Below are positions 8,693-17,395 of a stretch of 64,000 nucleotides of DNA, piece by piece. The notes below the pieces were generated by a model. That model ran no database searches and had not been told where the DNA came from. It saw only the letters and a program-made list of their open reading frames with translations. Position 1 is the first letter of the stretch; the number at the start of each line of letters is the position of its first letter. The position numbers and the translations under genes were made by a program. The stretch lies in assembly GCF_020295405.1 (NCBI RefSeq), contig NZ_JADEYP010000013.1, forward strand, positions 1-64,000, given 5' to 3'. Origin of the DNA: Sphingobacterium bovistauri. Lineage in GTDB: Bacteria; Bacteroidota; Bacteroidia; Sphingobacteriales; Sphingobacteriaceae.

Positions 8693-10387
8693 TTAATAAC
8701 TAATTGTGCTAAAATCAAACTTCACTGGATCTTTCAAAAGATTTGGATTCATTGACAAATCTGTATCTGGAAATGGTAATGAAAAATGTGCATCAGTGAT
8801 ATTAGGAATTGGAGCCGTTCCATCATAGCGCGTATTTGCTGGATTCAAAACACCTGTTTGATAAAAATCGTCCAAACCAATAAATGCTCCGCGTTTCTGA
8901 GATTTTAATTCAGCTATGGCAGCTTGAGGAGCATAATAGTGCCAACGTACATAATCGTACCAACGGTCACCTTCACATGCCAACTCTAATCTCCGCTCGA
9001 TCCAGATATCACGCCAAGTATAACTCGTACGTATCGCTGTAAAACCTGCTCGTGCTCGTACTTTATTGTAGCACTCTAATCCTTTAGCATTTGTAGTAGA
9101 ATTGCCATTTCCTAAAACAGCTTCTGCATAAATCAAGTAAACATCCGCAAGTCGCAAAAGATGCGTGCTCAGACTAGTAGCCATATTGGCCATACTAGTA
9201 CCTGTTCCCAGTACATGATCATTATTATTACCGACAATATTCTTAACACTATTAGATCCTGTAGGAGATCTAAATTCGCCTGTAGTATTGATACTGAAGT
9301 CCGAATAATCAAAACCTCCCTTATCTGCCCAAAAATATTCGTATTTATCCGAATACATCATCATAGTAGCTTTGCGACGGCGATCAGTATTGTTGCGAGT
9401 TAATGAGAGTGGTGTCTCACCAAAAGCTTCTTGCAAGTCAGCAGATGGGCCATTCCAGTCACCCCAACTATCTCCAAATTCCGAAAACCCTGTCAGTGCC
9501 AAATCCGATTGCAATGTATTTTGAGATGTCCAATTATTGGATACTACCCAGTGCCATGCTAATAAACTTTCGGAAGAAAAATTATTTTTCAATCTGAAAA
9601 TATCGGAATACACAGGTAGTAATGTTCTACCACTTTCATCAATAACTTTTAATGCATACTCCGCAGCCTTATCCAGGTCACCTTGATCTCGAACACCACT
9701 TTGTCCATATCCAGATTTTGTCAAGTAAACCTTAGATAGTAAGCCATAAGCTGAATATTTATCTATGCGACCGTCACGATTTTTAGAAGGTAGCCATTCA
9801 ATAGCCTGCTCCAATGTCATTATGATATAGCTATATATGTCTTCCACAGGTGCTTTATAAAAACTGTTATAATTACCTGAAGATATCTCTTCCGAATTTC
9901 TATGAATTATTGGAACTGCCCCAAAGGTTCTTACTAAATAAAAATAAGTCATAGCTTTCCATACTAATGCCTCCCCTTTGACTGTCTTTTTCGCCAAATC
10001 AGATACATTGGGACCTGATTTCATATCAACATTTTCAATAATTCCATTGCAATATGCATTTACAGACCAAAGTGATGCGGACATATTCACCAAATCTTGA
10101 TCCGTCGAATTAATCGTAAATGTCATATATGGTGACGACCCCCAGTAATAATTGCCGGACAACACCTCTCCTACTTTGAAGAAGCCACGTTGAAAGTCGT
10201 ACCATGGAGAATTGTAAATAGGATTTACGGATTGATAACATTGTTCATCTGTCTGATAAAAAATATCAATCGTATAACTATCAATTGTAGGCCGTTCTAA
10301 AAAATCTCCACAAGATGTTACAAAAATTGAAAACCAGGTGATCAACAAAAATTTTGTAGTATATATTAATTTTTTCATGAGTTTCAT
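8693..10387 (-). CDS. susD: SusD/RagB-family glycan-binding lipoprotein
   Basis: A 564-aa outer-membrane lipoprotein (Cys26, FVTSCGDFLERP). The N-terminal SusD fold (SFDILERP-like start, four TPR helices, the AEALVWKAMTYFYLVRTFGAVPII motif at about 140-165) and the C-terminal RagB domain (WIERRLELACEGDRWYDYVRWHY, DFYQTGVLNPANTRYDG, ending NPNLLKDP) are clear. SusD proteins cap the SusC barrel and deliver the oligosaccharide. The gene is 8 nt downstream of susC in the mannan operon, which makes mannan or glucomannan the probable ligand. Two candidate starts (10387 and 10378) differ by three codons. Confidence 0.93.
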   Translation of the reverse strand: MKLMKKLIYTTKFLLITWFSIFVTSCGDFLERPTIDSYTIDIFYQTDEQCYQSVNPIYNSPWYDFQRGFFKVGEVLSGNYYWGSSPYMTFTINSTDQDLVNMSASLWSVNAYCNGIIENVDMKSGPNVSDLAKKTVKGEALVWKAMTYFYLVRTFGAVPIIHRNSEEISSGNYNSFYKAPVEDIYSYIIMTLEQAIEWLPSKNRDGRIDKYSAYGLLSKVYLTKSGYGQSGVRDQGDLDKAAEYALKVIDESGRTLLPVYSDIFRLKNNFSSESLLAWHWVVSNNWTSQNTLQSDLALTGFSEFGDSWGDWNGPSADLQEAFGETPLSLTRNNTDRRRKATMMMYSDKYEYFWADKGGFDYSDFSINTTGEFRSPTGSNSVKNIVGNNNDHVLGTGTSMANMATSLSTHLLRLADVYLIYAEAVLGNGNSTTNAKGLECYNKVRARAGFTAIRTSYTWRDIWIERRLELACEGDRWYDYVRWHYYAPQAAIAELKSQKRGAFIGLDDFYQTGVLNPANTRYDGTAPIPNITDAHFSLPFPDTDLSMNPNLLKDPVKFDFSTISY

Positions 10388-10395
10388 AGTTGGTG

Positions 10396-13300
10396 TTAGA
10401 ATGATAGATTAATACCTGCTGAATAAACTCTAGGTGATGGATAACGACCGTTATCCAAGCCATACACATTAGGACTTGCTGTACTTACGCCGATCTCAGG
10501 ATCATAACCTTTATATGCAGTGAAGGTGTGTAAATTTTGGACATTTATATACAGACGTACTTGATCAACTTTCCATTTTTGAATTAGCGATTTAGGTAGT
10601 GTATATCCCAATGCTATATTTCTGACACGTAAATACGAACCATCTTCAATATAGCGATCACTGATGCGATCATTATCATTCGGATCATTATGTATTGCTC
10701 GAGGAATCTTTGTATCAGGATTTTTCACCTGCAAATTCGAAATATCCTCAAACCAATTATTTACAGTCACTCCATTGACTGTCGAAGGATAGGTTTTTGA
10801 AGGATTAATTTGCTCCAATAAAGCACGATCATTTACTATACTTAATTGATTATTCCAACCGCTTGTCATATCGGATAAATCATTAGAAGCATAATTCATT
10901 ACTTTATTGCCATAAGTTCCGTTTAAAAAGATATTTAAATCGAAATTCTTATAATTAAAGGTATTATTAAATCCAAAAGTAAATTTTGGCATTGGTGAAC
11001 CAATATTTGTTCGGTCATATGTATTTATTACACCATCGGGTACACCATCAGGACCACTCAAATCAGCATATTTCAAATCCCCTACCCAGGTTGTATTACT
11101 TCGATTAAATACACCATTGGATGGATATTTTTCTGCTTTTGGAGAATTTTGCAAATCCTCCAGGTTTCTGTATACACCTATCACTTGATAGCCGTAAAAA
11201 TTATATAACGGCTCTCCGACTTTCGTCACAGTTACAACATCACTCCATTGTCCATATCCCTCGATATGTGCTGAAGCTGTACCATCTAATGCCACTAATT
11301 TATTTTTATTAAAACTAATCTGAAAATCTGTACTCCATTGGAAATCTCCCTTTAGATTCTTAGTGTTCAATGCAAACTCTAATCCCTTGTTATTGATGGA
11401 CCCATAATTTCCCATAGGTGACGCTAATGCAGAAGATGCATTTCCCCTTGTACCCATATAGGATGGTAATTGCAATGACATCAACATATCATTGGAAGTT
11501 TTATCATATGCATCTGCCGTCAAATTCACACGACCATTCCAAAAAGATAAATCTAACCCGAAGTTCCACTGTTCTTGTGTCTCCCATTGAATGTAAGGAT
11601 TAGCAATATTCGATTGTCTATAACCTGGACCTAAGCCTGTTGGCATCGTTGATATACTTGATCCCCACAAATAAGAGCCAATGTTTGAATTCCCTGTTTG
11701 CCCCCAACCTACTCGAATCTTACCATCGGACAGGATAGAATTGTCAGATTTAAAGATTTCTTCATTCGTAAAACGCCATGATGCTGCAAAAGATTGGAAA
11801 TTAGCCCATCTATTTTTAGGACCAAAATTTGAAGATCCGTCACGACGATAAGTATAAGTCGCCATATAACGGTCAGCATAATTGTACATAAAACGTCCAA
11901 AAAAAGACGACATAGCCGAACTACCAAATCCTGAATTAATCTGTGGATCTATACCTAATCGCGGATTTTTCACATCATTCGACGGTAAGTTTGTTGCACT
12001 GATTCGCATGTGTTCATACGATGATTCCCAAGCTTCTTGCCCAATCATTGCATTCAAATTATGCGATTTGCCAAATGTTTTGGTATAGGTCAAATAGTTC
12101 TTTAACTGCCAAAATTTATTGTTATTTCGTTGCCAAGCACTTGAATTTATTGTTCTATTCCAATTTCCCAATTTCAGAGTAGGCTCAAACAGTTCAGCTC
12201 TCGAACCACCAATATCAAAGCCTAACTCTGTGTGCCAAACCAAATTTTTCAAAATGGTTAAATCAGCGAATATGCTACCATTCAATTTGGTACGAGCTAA
12301 CAAGATATCATCACTTAATGCTTTCGCTATTGGATTCAATGTGGTATATCCTTCCCGTACAACACTGGCATAATTTCCATCAATATCATAAATAGGGATA
12401 TCAGGAGGAGTCATTAAAGAAAATTTCACAATCCCCTGATCACTATCTACCAAATTGAGACGCTCATCAGTAGATGAATACATCACATTAGTACCCAATT
12501 TAAACCAACTTTTTAATTGTGCATCAAGATTAGATCGAAATGCATACCTGTTGAAATTAGTTCCGATTACTGTACCTTCTTGATCCATATAAGAGCCCGA
12601 TACATAATATTTTACAGATTCTGTACCACCTTGTGCAGCTAATTGATGCTGTTGCATCAATCCTTTCTGAAAGATCGCTTCCTGCCAATTCGTCCCCTCA
12701 CCTAATAAAGAAGGATCTAAAAACTCAGGTCGATTATCTCGAGAATTAACCTCGCCAGCCATATCATTGCTAAACTGAGCAAATTCCCTCAAATTCATCA
12801 TATTCAGTCTACCAATCTGATTTTGAAGAGCAGACATGCCCTCATAGCTGAATTTAGCCTGACCAGCACGACCTCTCTTAGTTGTTATCAAAACCACACC
12901 ATTTGCACCCTGCGCACCATAAATAGCTGTAGCAGAAGCATCTTTCAATATTTCCATTGATAAAATATCGGCGGGATTAATGGTTGAAAGCGGTGAAATT
13001 GTAGAAGCAGTACCATTTCCCAATGCGTCGCCTATACCAAAATCGTGTCCGTTAGTTCCTCCTCCCTGAATAATAACACCGTCAATAACATACAATGGCT
13101 CAGCTTTAGAGTTGATGGTCGCTTGTCCCCTCACCCGTACAGAGACAGAAGATCCTGGGGCACCCGAAGTAGATACCGTAGCAACTCCAGCTGCTCTACC
13201 TTGCAATGCTTGATCCAAATTCGTAATCACCGAACCTTTAAGCTTTTCTTCGCCTAATGTGACGGAAGCTCCCGAAACATCACTTTTTTTGACAGTACCA

Positions 13301-13623
13301 TACCCAATAGCTACAACTTCTTCTAACGTATTTTCACTAGAAGAAAGTTCAACATTGAGAACAGCATTGGTCACTAAAACTTCTTTAGTAATCATCCCGA
13401 CATAGGAAAATACAAGCGTACTTCCACGAGTAGTCGTCAAAGTATATTGACCGTTTTGATTGGAAAAAACACTGCTTCCGGTGCCTTTAACTTTTACGGA
13501 TACCCCTGATAACGTTTCACCTCCATCTATGTTTGAGACCTTCCCCGTGACCTGCATAGTTTGAGCCTTTGATTGAAATGGAAGCACCAAAAAAATCAAC
13601 AATAAGTAGTACAATTTATTCAT
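10396..13623 (-). CDS. susC: SusC/RagA-family TonB-dependent outer-membrane transporter
   Basis: A 1075-aa TonB-dependent receptor: signal peptide at 1-20, carboxypeptidase-regulatory-like beta-sandwich at about 24-100 (VTGKVSNIDGGETLSGVSVKVKG), TonB-interacting segment (LEEVVAIGYGTVKKSDVSGA, about 103-122), plug at 120-230 with LQGRAAGVATVSTSGAPGSS and ILKDASATAIYGAQGANGV, then the 22-strand barrel ending in a C-terminal Phe. It imports large oligosaccharides across the outer membrane with SusD. It is the first gene of the mannan operon, 336 nt downstream of the AraC-type regulator gene on the same strand. There is no N-terminal STN domain, so it is not a FecR/anti-sigma transducer. Confidence 0.95.
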   Translation of the reverse strand: MNKLYYLLLIFLVLPFQSKAQTMQVTGKVSNIDGGETLSGVSVKVKGTGSSVFSNQNGQYTLTTTRGSTLVFSYVGMITKEVLVTNAVLNVELSSSENTLEEVVAIGYGTVKKSDVSGASVTLGEEKLKGSVITNLDQALQGRAAGVATVSTSGAPGSSVSVRVRGQATINSKAEPLYVIDGVIIQGGGTNGHDFGIGDALGNGTASTISPLSTINPADILSMEILKDASATAIYGAQGANGVVLITTKRGRAGQAKFSYEGMSALQNQIGRLNMMNLREFAQFSNDMAGEVNSRDNRPEFLDPSLLGEGTNWQEAIFQKGLMQQHQLAAQGGTESVKYYVSGSYMDQEGTVIGTNFNRYAFRSNLDAQLKSWFKLGTNVMYSSTDERLNLVDSDQGIVKFSLMTPPDIPIYDIDGNYASVVREGYTTLNPIAKALSDDILLARTKLNGSIFADLTILKNLVWHTELGFDIGGSRAELFEPTLKLGNWNRTINSSAWQRNNNKFWQLKNYLTYTKTFGKSHNLNAMIGQEAWESSYEHMRISATNLPSNDVKNPRLGIDPQINSGFGSSAMSSFFGRFMYNYADRYMATYTYRRDGSSNFGPKNRWANFQSFAASWRFTNEEIFKSDNSILSDGKIRVGWGQTGNSNIGSYLWGSSISTMPTGLGPGYRQSNIANPYIQWETQEQWNFGLDLSFWNGRVNLTADAYDKTSNDMLMSLQLPSYMGTRGNASSALASPMGNYGSINNKGLEFALNTKNLKGDFQWSTDFQISFNKNKLVALDGTASAHIEGYGQWSDVVTVTKVGEPLYNFYGYQVIGVYRNLEDLQNSPKAEKYPSNGVFNRSNTTWVGDLKYADLSGPDGVPDGVINTYDRTNIGSPMPKFTFGFNNTFNYKNFDLNIFLNGTYGNKVMNYASNDLSDMTSGWNNQLSIVNDRALLEQINPSKTYPSTVNGVTVNNWFEDISNLQVKNPDTKIPRAIHNDPNDNDRISDRYIEDGSYLRVRNIALGYTLPKSLIQKWKVDQVRLYINVQNLHTFTAYKGYDPEIGVSTASPNVYGLDNGRYPSPRVYSAGINLSF

Positions 13624-13959
13624 AAATAAATGTTTAGATTGGCAGAAAATATCAATTTGATATTTTCATTAAGTATTTCAGTTATAATTGTCTAATTTAT
13701 TCTTTGTCAAATATCAGCACACCACTTTCAATCGAAAGTCAAGAAGGGTCTTAGTAAATGACAAAATGTAAAATGCTATTCTGGTAAATTTTTATTTATT
13801 AAAATTGGTTATGCTATTTCAAAATTAAGGTTATAGCGCAGTAGTTATGTAATACTTTTTTATCTTTTAATCACACATTTCAAACCAAATTATCATCCTG
13901 TATATAATAAATGGATACTTAATAAAATATTTTTTTATCATCGGCACCCTACAGTAAGT
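13624..13959. promoter_or_regulatory. Control region of the mannan PUL (no gene)
   Basis: This 336-bp AT-rich gap separates the AraC-type regulator from susC. It contains no credible gene. It holds a 23-bp inverted repeat at 13645-13667 just before the susC start, and a smaller one at 13724-13739 (ACTTTC-AATC-GAAAGT). On the minus strand a GATATTTG near 13711 is one mismatch from the TAnnTTTG element of Bacteroidota, but no well-spaced upstream TTTG accompanies it, so I do not assign a definite promoter. Confidence 0.5.
13645..13667. promoter_or_regulatory. 23-bp perfect inverted repeat in the susC leader
   Basis: GAAAATATCAA and TTGATATTTTC flank a single central base, giving 11-bp perfect arms ending 21 nt before the susC start codon. 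With only one spacer base it fits a protein-binding operator better than an RNA hairpin. AraC proteins generally prefer direct repeats, so another factor or a cruciform is possible. Confidence 0.5.
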
Positions 13960-14841
13960 TTATAAGTAAAACTTATGATCCCTAAATTTATTCCTAAATT
14001 CAGATGGAGTGCCCCCTCTCTTCTTCAAGAATATTCTATTAAAATTAGATAAATTATTAAACCCATTAGCTAATGCTATTTCAGCTATACTATGTGTGGT
14101 ATCTACTAACATTCGACTAGCGTGACCTAGTCGAATATCGTTTAATGTATCAATAAAAGTTCTTCCTGTACGTTGTTTCAAAAATCGACTTACAGAAACC
14201 TCTGTCATGCCTATTAAGTTACCTACCTCCTTTAATGAGATGTCGCGTCGGTAATTCTCCATGAGCAATTGAATTATTTTGTTAATTCTTCGACTGTCGT
14301 AATCTTGTAAATTATTATGAAATGACCTACTCGACAATGCTCTATAATCAATCGATTTCGATAATTTATAAAGTATCTCAAAAAGTTTGATTACCGCATA
14401 AAACCCCTCTCTCTCCTTTGGCAAGTCAAGTAATAATGATTTGATGTCTTTGATCGTTGATTTTGAAAAAGTGACACCATACTTAGCTTTTTCAAATAAT
14501 TTCTTGATAGAAATAAATTGGTTCTTGGATAGAATCTGACTATTTAATAAATCAGCATGAAACTGAATCGTAATTTCCTTAATCTTTGGTGATGTACAAT
14601 TATGAATGAACCAACCATGTTCTAAATCCGCATTAGCAATGAGGCTTAATTCTATGTCTTCTATTTCTTCTATACTATCCCCGACAATACGTTGTGCACC
14701 TTTAGCGTCTTCAATAAAATTAAGTTCATATTCAGCATGTACGTGCAAAGGAAAATCAAAATTAGATTTTTCCCGTACAAATACCATAAAGCAATCCTCC
14801 TCCAATAGCGGAGTTGTTTCCCGTAGAATTGATACCGGCAT
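13960..14841 (-). CDS. AraC-family transcriptional regulator
   Basis: A 293-aa cytoplasmic regulator. Residues 1-150 are a cupin-like sensor (FVREKSNFDFPLHVHAEYELNFI, with the HVHAEYEL strand typical of AraC ligand-binding domains). Residues 190-290 hold the two helix-turn-helix units: ISLKEVGNLIGMTEVSVSRFLKQRTGRTF and HSIAEIALANGFNNLSNFNRIFLKKRGGTPSEFR. The second is the AraC signature. It lies upstream of and in line with susC. I infer that it senses an imported breakdown product and controls the mannan PUL. This differs from the hybrid two-component or ECF/anti-sigma control found at many other PULs. Confidence 0.88.
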   Translation of the reverse strand: MPVSILRETTPLLEEDCFMVFVREKSNFDFPLHVHAEYELNFIEDAKGAQRIVGDSIEEIEDIELSLIANADLEHGWFIHNCTSPKIKEITIQFHADLLNSQILSKNQFISIKKLFEKAKYGVTFSKSTIKDIKSLLLDLPKEREGFYAVIKLFEILYKLSKSIDYRALSSRSFHNNLQDYDSRRINKIIQLLMENYRRDISLKEVGNLIGMTEVSVSRFLKQRTGRTFIDTLNDIRLGHASRMLVDTTHSIAEIALANGFNNLSNFNRIFLKKRGGTPSEFRNKFRDHKFYL

Positions 14842-14892
14842 AAATTCATAGATTGGTTATTTAAATATAAGCAATCTATGATAAATTAACAC

Positions 14893-15117
14893 TTATTTAT
14901 TCCTTTCATAGCCCAAGGCTCCTGAAGGGCATTGATTTATTTGATTAATTAAATCTTCTGTTGACGCATTTTCAGGATTACACCACGGCCTATCCTTTGG
15001 CTTGTACACCATAGGCAACAGACGCACACAAACCCCTGCATGAATGCATAATTTTGGTTTCCACAAGACAGTGATTTCTCCATTTGGATGTGGATATTTA
15101 ATTGTAGTTTCTGACAT
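14893..15117 (-). CDS. Small iron-sulfur protein, divergent 4Fe-4S mono-cluster family
   Basis: A 74-aa cytoplasmic protein with four cysteines (Cys24, Cys30, Cys46, Cys63) spaced C-x5-C-x15-C-x16-CP. The motifs LCIHAGVCV, PWCNPENA and INQCPSGAL match the short Fer4_19-type ferredoxin-like family, which probably binds one 4Fe-4S or 3Fe-4S cluster. The start at 15117 gives MSETTIKYPHPNGEITVLWKPK, the usual N-terminus of the family. It is a single-gene unit, divergent from the sigma factor and 51 nt from the AraC gene. Its electron-transfer partner is not evident from the context. Confidence 0.85.
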   Translation of the reverse strand: MSETTIKYPHPNGEITVLWKPKLCIHAGVCVRLLPMVYKPKDRPWCNPENASTEDLINQINQCPSGALGYERNK

Positions 15118-15353
15118 ATAGATAAACTTTGTTGTTTTAAGTTACAAAAACTACAAATAATAAGGAACGAATATGTCAAAATATTATAAATAATTAAATA
15201 ACTTGTATAACAATAAGTTAATACAAATCCATAACAATTTCATTAAGTTTCTTGGGATTTCACTAAAAATTCAATTACGTTTGGATGATTTTTTTTTCAT
15301 ATATTAAATTTATTTTTTAGAGGGTTACTATTTGGATTTTAGGGTATTAATTA

Positions 15354-15944
15354 GTGAGTAAGATAAAGCATATATTATCAGCCGAAGTTTCAGATTCTGA
15401 AATCATCAATGGCATAGAAAAAGGTGATAATCGTATAATCAACAAGATGTACAAATTATTTTACCCTTCTATAGCACATATGATTACCAGCAACAATGGA
15501 ACTGATGATGAAGCCAAGGATATATTTCAAGAGGCGGTAATGGTCTTATATGATAAGATTACTCAACAAAAATTTGAGTTAAACAGTAAGCTTAGTACAT
15601 TTTTGTATGCCGTATCAAGACGATTGTGGTTGAAACAATTGTCAAGAAAGGGGCATTCTACTAATACATCTGATATATCTGATTTTGAAGATATATTACA
15701 TGTTGAAGATGACATCCAGCAACACCAGGAGATCGAAAATAAATTTGATCAAATGAATGAAGCGATGAGTCAGTTAGGTGAGCCGTGTCAGACCTTATTA
15801 AAGGATTTTTATATTAAAAACTTATCAATGCAAGAGATTACAGATAAGTTTGGGTATACAAATAGTGACAACGCTAAGACACAAAAATACAAATGCTTGC
15901 AACGTCTCAAAAAAATATTTTTTACTATTAAAATCGCAGAATAA
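15354..15944 (+). CDS. ECF-type sigma-70 family RNA polymerase sigma factor
   Basis: A 196-aa sigma factor with a GTG start: an in-frame stop lies just upstream at 15348 and the next Met is residue 31. Region 2 spans about 25-100 (INKMYKLFYPSIAHMI, EAKDIFQEAVMVLYDKI, LSTFLYAVSRRLWLKQL) and region 4 about 130-190 (LGEPCQTLLKDFYIKNLSMQEITDKFGYTNSDNAKTQKYKCLQRLKK). It is followed after 1 nt by a membrane-bound trypsin-like protease whose N-terminus looks anti-sigma-like. The sigma factor probably responds to an envelope signal through that protein. It is not near any PUL susC with an STN domain, so it is unlikely to be a PUL regulator. Confidence 0.88.
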   Translation: MSKIKHILSAEVSDSEIINGIEKGDNRIINKMYKLFYPSIAHMITSNNGTDDEAKDIFQEAVMVLYDKITQQKFELNSKLSTFLYAVSRRLWLKQLSRKGHSTNTSDISDFEDILHVEDDIQQHQEIENKFDQMNEAMSQLGEPCQTLLKDFYIKNLSMQEITDKFGYTNSDNAKTQKYKCLQRLKKIFFTIKIAE

Positions 15945-15945
15945 C

Positions 15946-17040
15946 ATGCAAAGGCATAAATTCATTGAATGGGCAGACCAATATTTAAGAGGAGAACTTG
16001 AACAAATTGATATTCAAGCCTTCGAAGATTTTTGTGCATCAAATCCGGAGTATGCACAGATCTTGGAAGAACATAAAACTTTCTTAATTACCTTTCAACA
16101 AAGTGAAAATAGAAATCATTTCAAAGCAGCCTTAGCAGAAGAAGCTACTCACATTGAATCTTATGGCTCACAAAACCATTTTGGTAACAAAGTCATTTCT
16201 TTTTGGAGCAAATTGCAGATAAATACAGGTATTGCAGCTGCCGTTGCTTTTATATCGGTATTTACGACATTATGGTTGACAGGTTATTTTACTGATGTTA
16301 AAAAAGCAACATCAGATTACAGCGCGTTACGTCGTGAAATGAATTCAGTAAAGCGTAATGTTACTGCTCAAAATAAAGTAATCCAAAATATTAATAAAAA
16401 CGAAGTACCCAAAAAAGATATTTCATCTCACTTTGGTGCCACGGGATTCTTATTGACAAAAGATGGGTATGTCGTTACAAACTATCACGTAGTCAATGGT
16501 GCGGATTCCATTCAATTACAAAATCAAAAAGGAAAAGCATTTCGTGCTGAAATTATACATACAGATGCCGCTAAAGATTTGGCCATCTTGCGCATAGCAG
16601 ATTCTTCGTTTAGAACTACAAAAACTGTCCCTTATACATTTAAGAAACAATTGACAGATGTAGGTGAAGATATTTACACCATTGGTTTCCCTCGTGATGA
16701 AGCTGTATATGGTCAAGGATACTTAAGTTCGAATACAGGCTATTCTGGAGACACTATTGCTTACCAAATTTCCATCCCTGTCAACCCAGGAAACAGTGGT
16801 GGTCCCGTATTGGATACTCAGGGTAATGTAGTAGGTATCATTTCTGGTAAACAAAAAGGTATTGACGGAGCAGCTTTCGCAATTAAGACAAAAGAATTGA
16901 TTGAAACATTAAATAGAATTCCTACAGAATCTCTAAAAGGTAACATTGTATTAAACAATAAGAATTCATTAAATAAATTGAGTCGTACAGAGCAAATTAA
17001 AAAGTTACAAGACTTCATTTATATCGTGAAAGTATACTAA
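15946..17040 (+). CDS. Membrane-anchored HtrA-like serine protease with anti-sigma-like N-terminus
   Basis: A 364-aa protein starting at the ATG 1 nt after the sigma factor stop; the frame stays open 32 codons further upstream but that part overlaps the sigma gene. Residues 1-75 are cytoplasmic, helical and acidic (FIEWADQYLRGELEQIDIQAFEDF), like the start of Bacteroidota anti-sigma proteins. One membrane helix spans about 93-113. A short coiled segment (120-155) leads to a trypsin-like S1C domain (160-320) with His181 (TNYHVVNG), Asp211 (KDLAILRI) and Ser284 (NPGNSGGPV), a complete triad. There is no PDZ domain. The tight coupling to the sigma gene suggests that it both holds the sigma factor and senses or cuts periplasmic proteins. 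That role is inference. Confidence 0.8.
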   Translation: MQRHKFIEWADQYLRGELEQIDIQAFEDFCASNPEYAQILEEHKTFLITFQQSENRNHFKAALAEEATHIESYGSQNHFGNKVISFWSKLQINTGIAAAVAFISVFTTLWLTGYFTDVKKATSDYSALRREMNSVKRNVTAQNKVIQNINKNEVPKKDISSHFGATGFLLTKDGYVVTNYHVVNGADSIQLQNQKGKAFRAEIIHTDAAKDLAILRIADSSFRTTKTVPYTFKKQLTDVGEDIYTIGFPRDEAVYGQGYLSSNTGYSGDTIAYQISIPVNPGNSGGPVLDTQGNVVGIISGKQKGIDGAAFAIKTKELIETLNRIPTESLKGNIVLNNKNSLNKLSRTEQIKKLQDFIYIVKVY

Positions 17041-17069
17041 GTGAATTAGTCTTAAATCAAACATATTGT

Positions 17070-17096
17070 AAAGGACACAGCGATGTGTCCTTTTTA
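17070..17096 (+). terminator. Rho-independent terminator after the sigma/protease operon
   Basis: Stem AAAGGACACA / TGTGTCCTTT with a 4-nt GCGA-type loop and a following T-run, 30 nt past the protease stop codon. Confidence 0.8.
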
Positions 17097-17146
17097 TTTA
17101 TCTTTTATTTGTTTGAATATTAGATATTTAATAACTTAGAATTAAC

Positions 17147-17335
17147 ATGAAAACTTTTTGGATATATTTATTCATCTTTTTAGGACTATTTATTGCAACT
17201 CAGTCTTTCCTGTATTTCTCAAGTAATGAGCATTATACAATAGATTATAAGCAATTTGCTGTTCATCTAATAATAATTATAATATCAGCTGTAATAGTTT
17301 CCTTTATTTTGAGAAAAAGAAAAAATCCATATTAA
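17147..17335 (+). CDS. Small two-helix membrane protein, unknown
   Basis: A 62-aa ORF with two strong hydrophobic helices: about 5-25 (WIYLFIFLGLFIATQSFLYF) and 36-56 (FAVHLIIIIISAVIVSFIL), ending in a basic tail RKRKNPY. It lies between two terminators, 17070-17096 and 17337-17365, so it appears to be its own transcript. I do not recognise a family. The amphipathic lengths and the positive C-terminus favour a real inner-membrane protein over a chance ORF. Confidence 0.6.
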   Translation: MKTFWIYLFIFLGLFIATQSFLYFSSNEHYTIDYKQFAVHLIIIIISAVIVSFILRKRKNPY

Positions 17336-17336
17336 C

Positions 17337-17365
17337 AAAAAGCCAATTAATGACAATTGGCTTTT
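17337..17365. terminator. Bidirectional terminator
   Basis: Stem AAAAGCCAATT / AATTGGCTTTT with a 6-nt loop between the convergent small membrane protein gene (+) and the peroxiredoxin gene (-). A-runs and T-runs on both sides let it serve both strands. Confidence 0.8.
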
Positions 17366-17395
17366 GAATTACACACTATTTTACAAGTAAGCGTA

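Noticed and set aside
14949..15179. 76-aa minus-strand frame overlapping the small iron-sulfur protein
   Set aside because: It is an out-of-frame reading of the same DNA; the 74-aa frame has the four-cysteine ferredoxin pattern.
15850..15945. Upstream extension of the HtrA-like protease gene by 32 codons
   Set aside because: It lies inside the sigma factor gene, and the ATG at 15946 gives a tight junction and a natural N-terminus.
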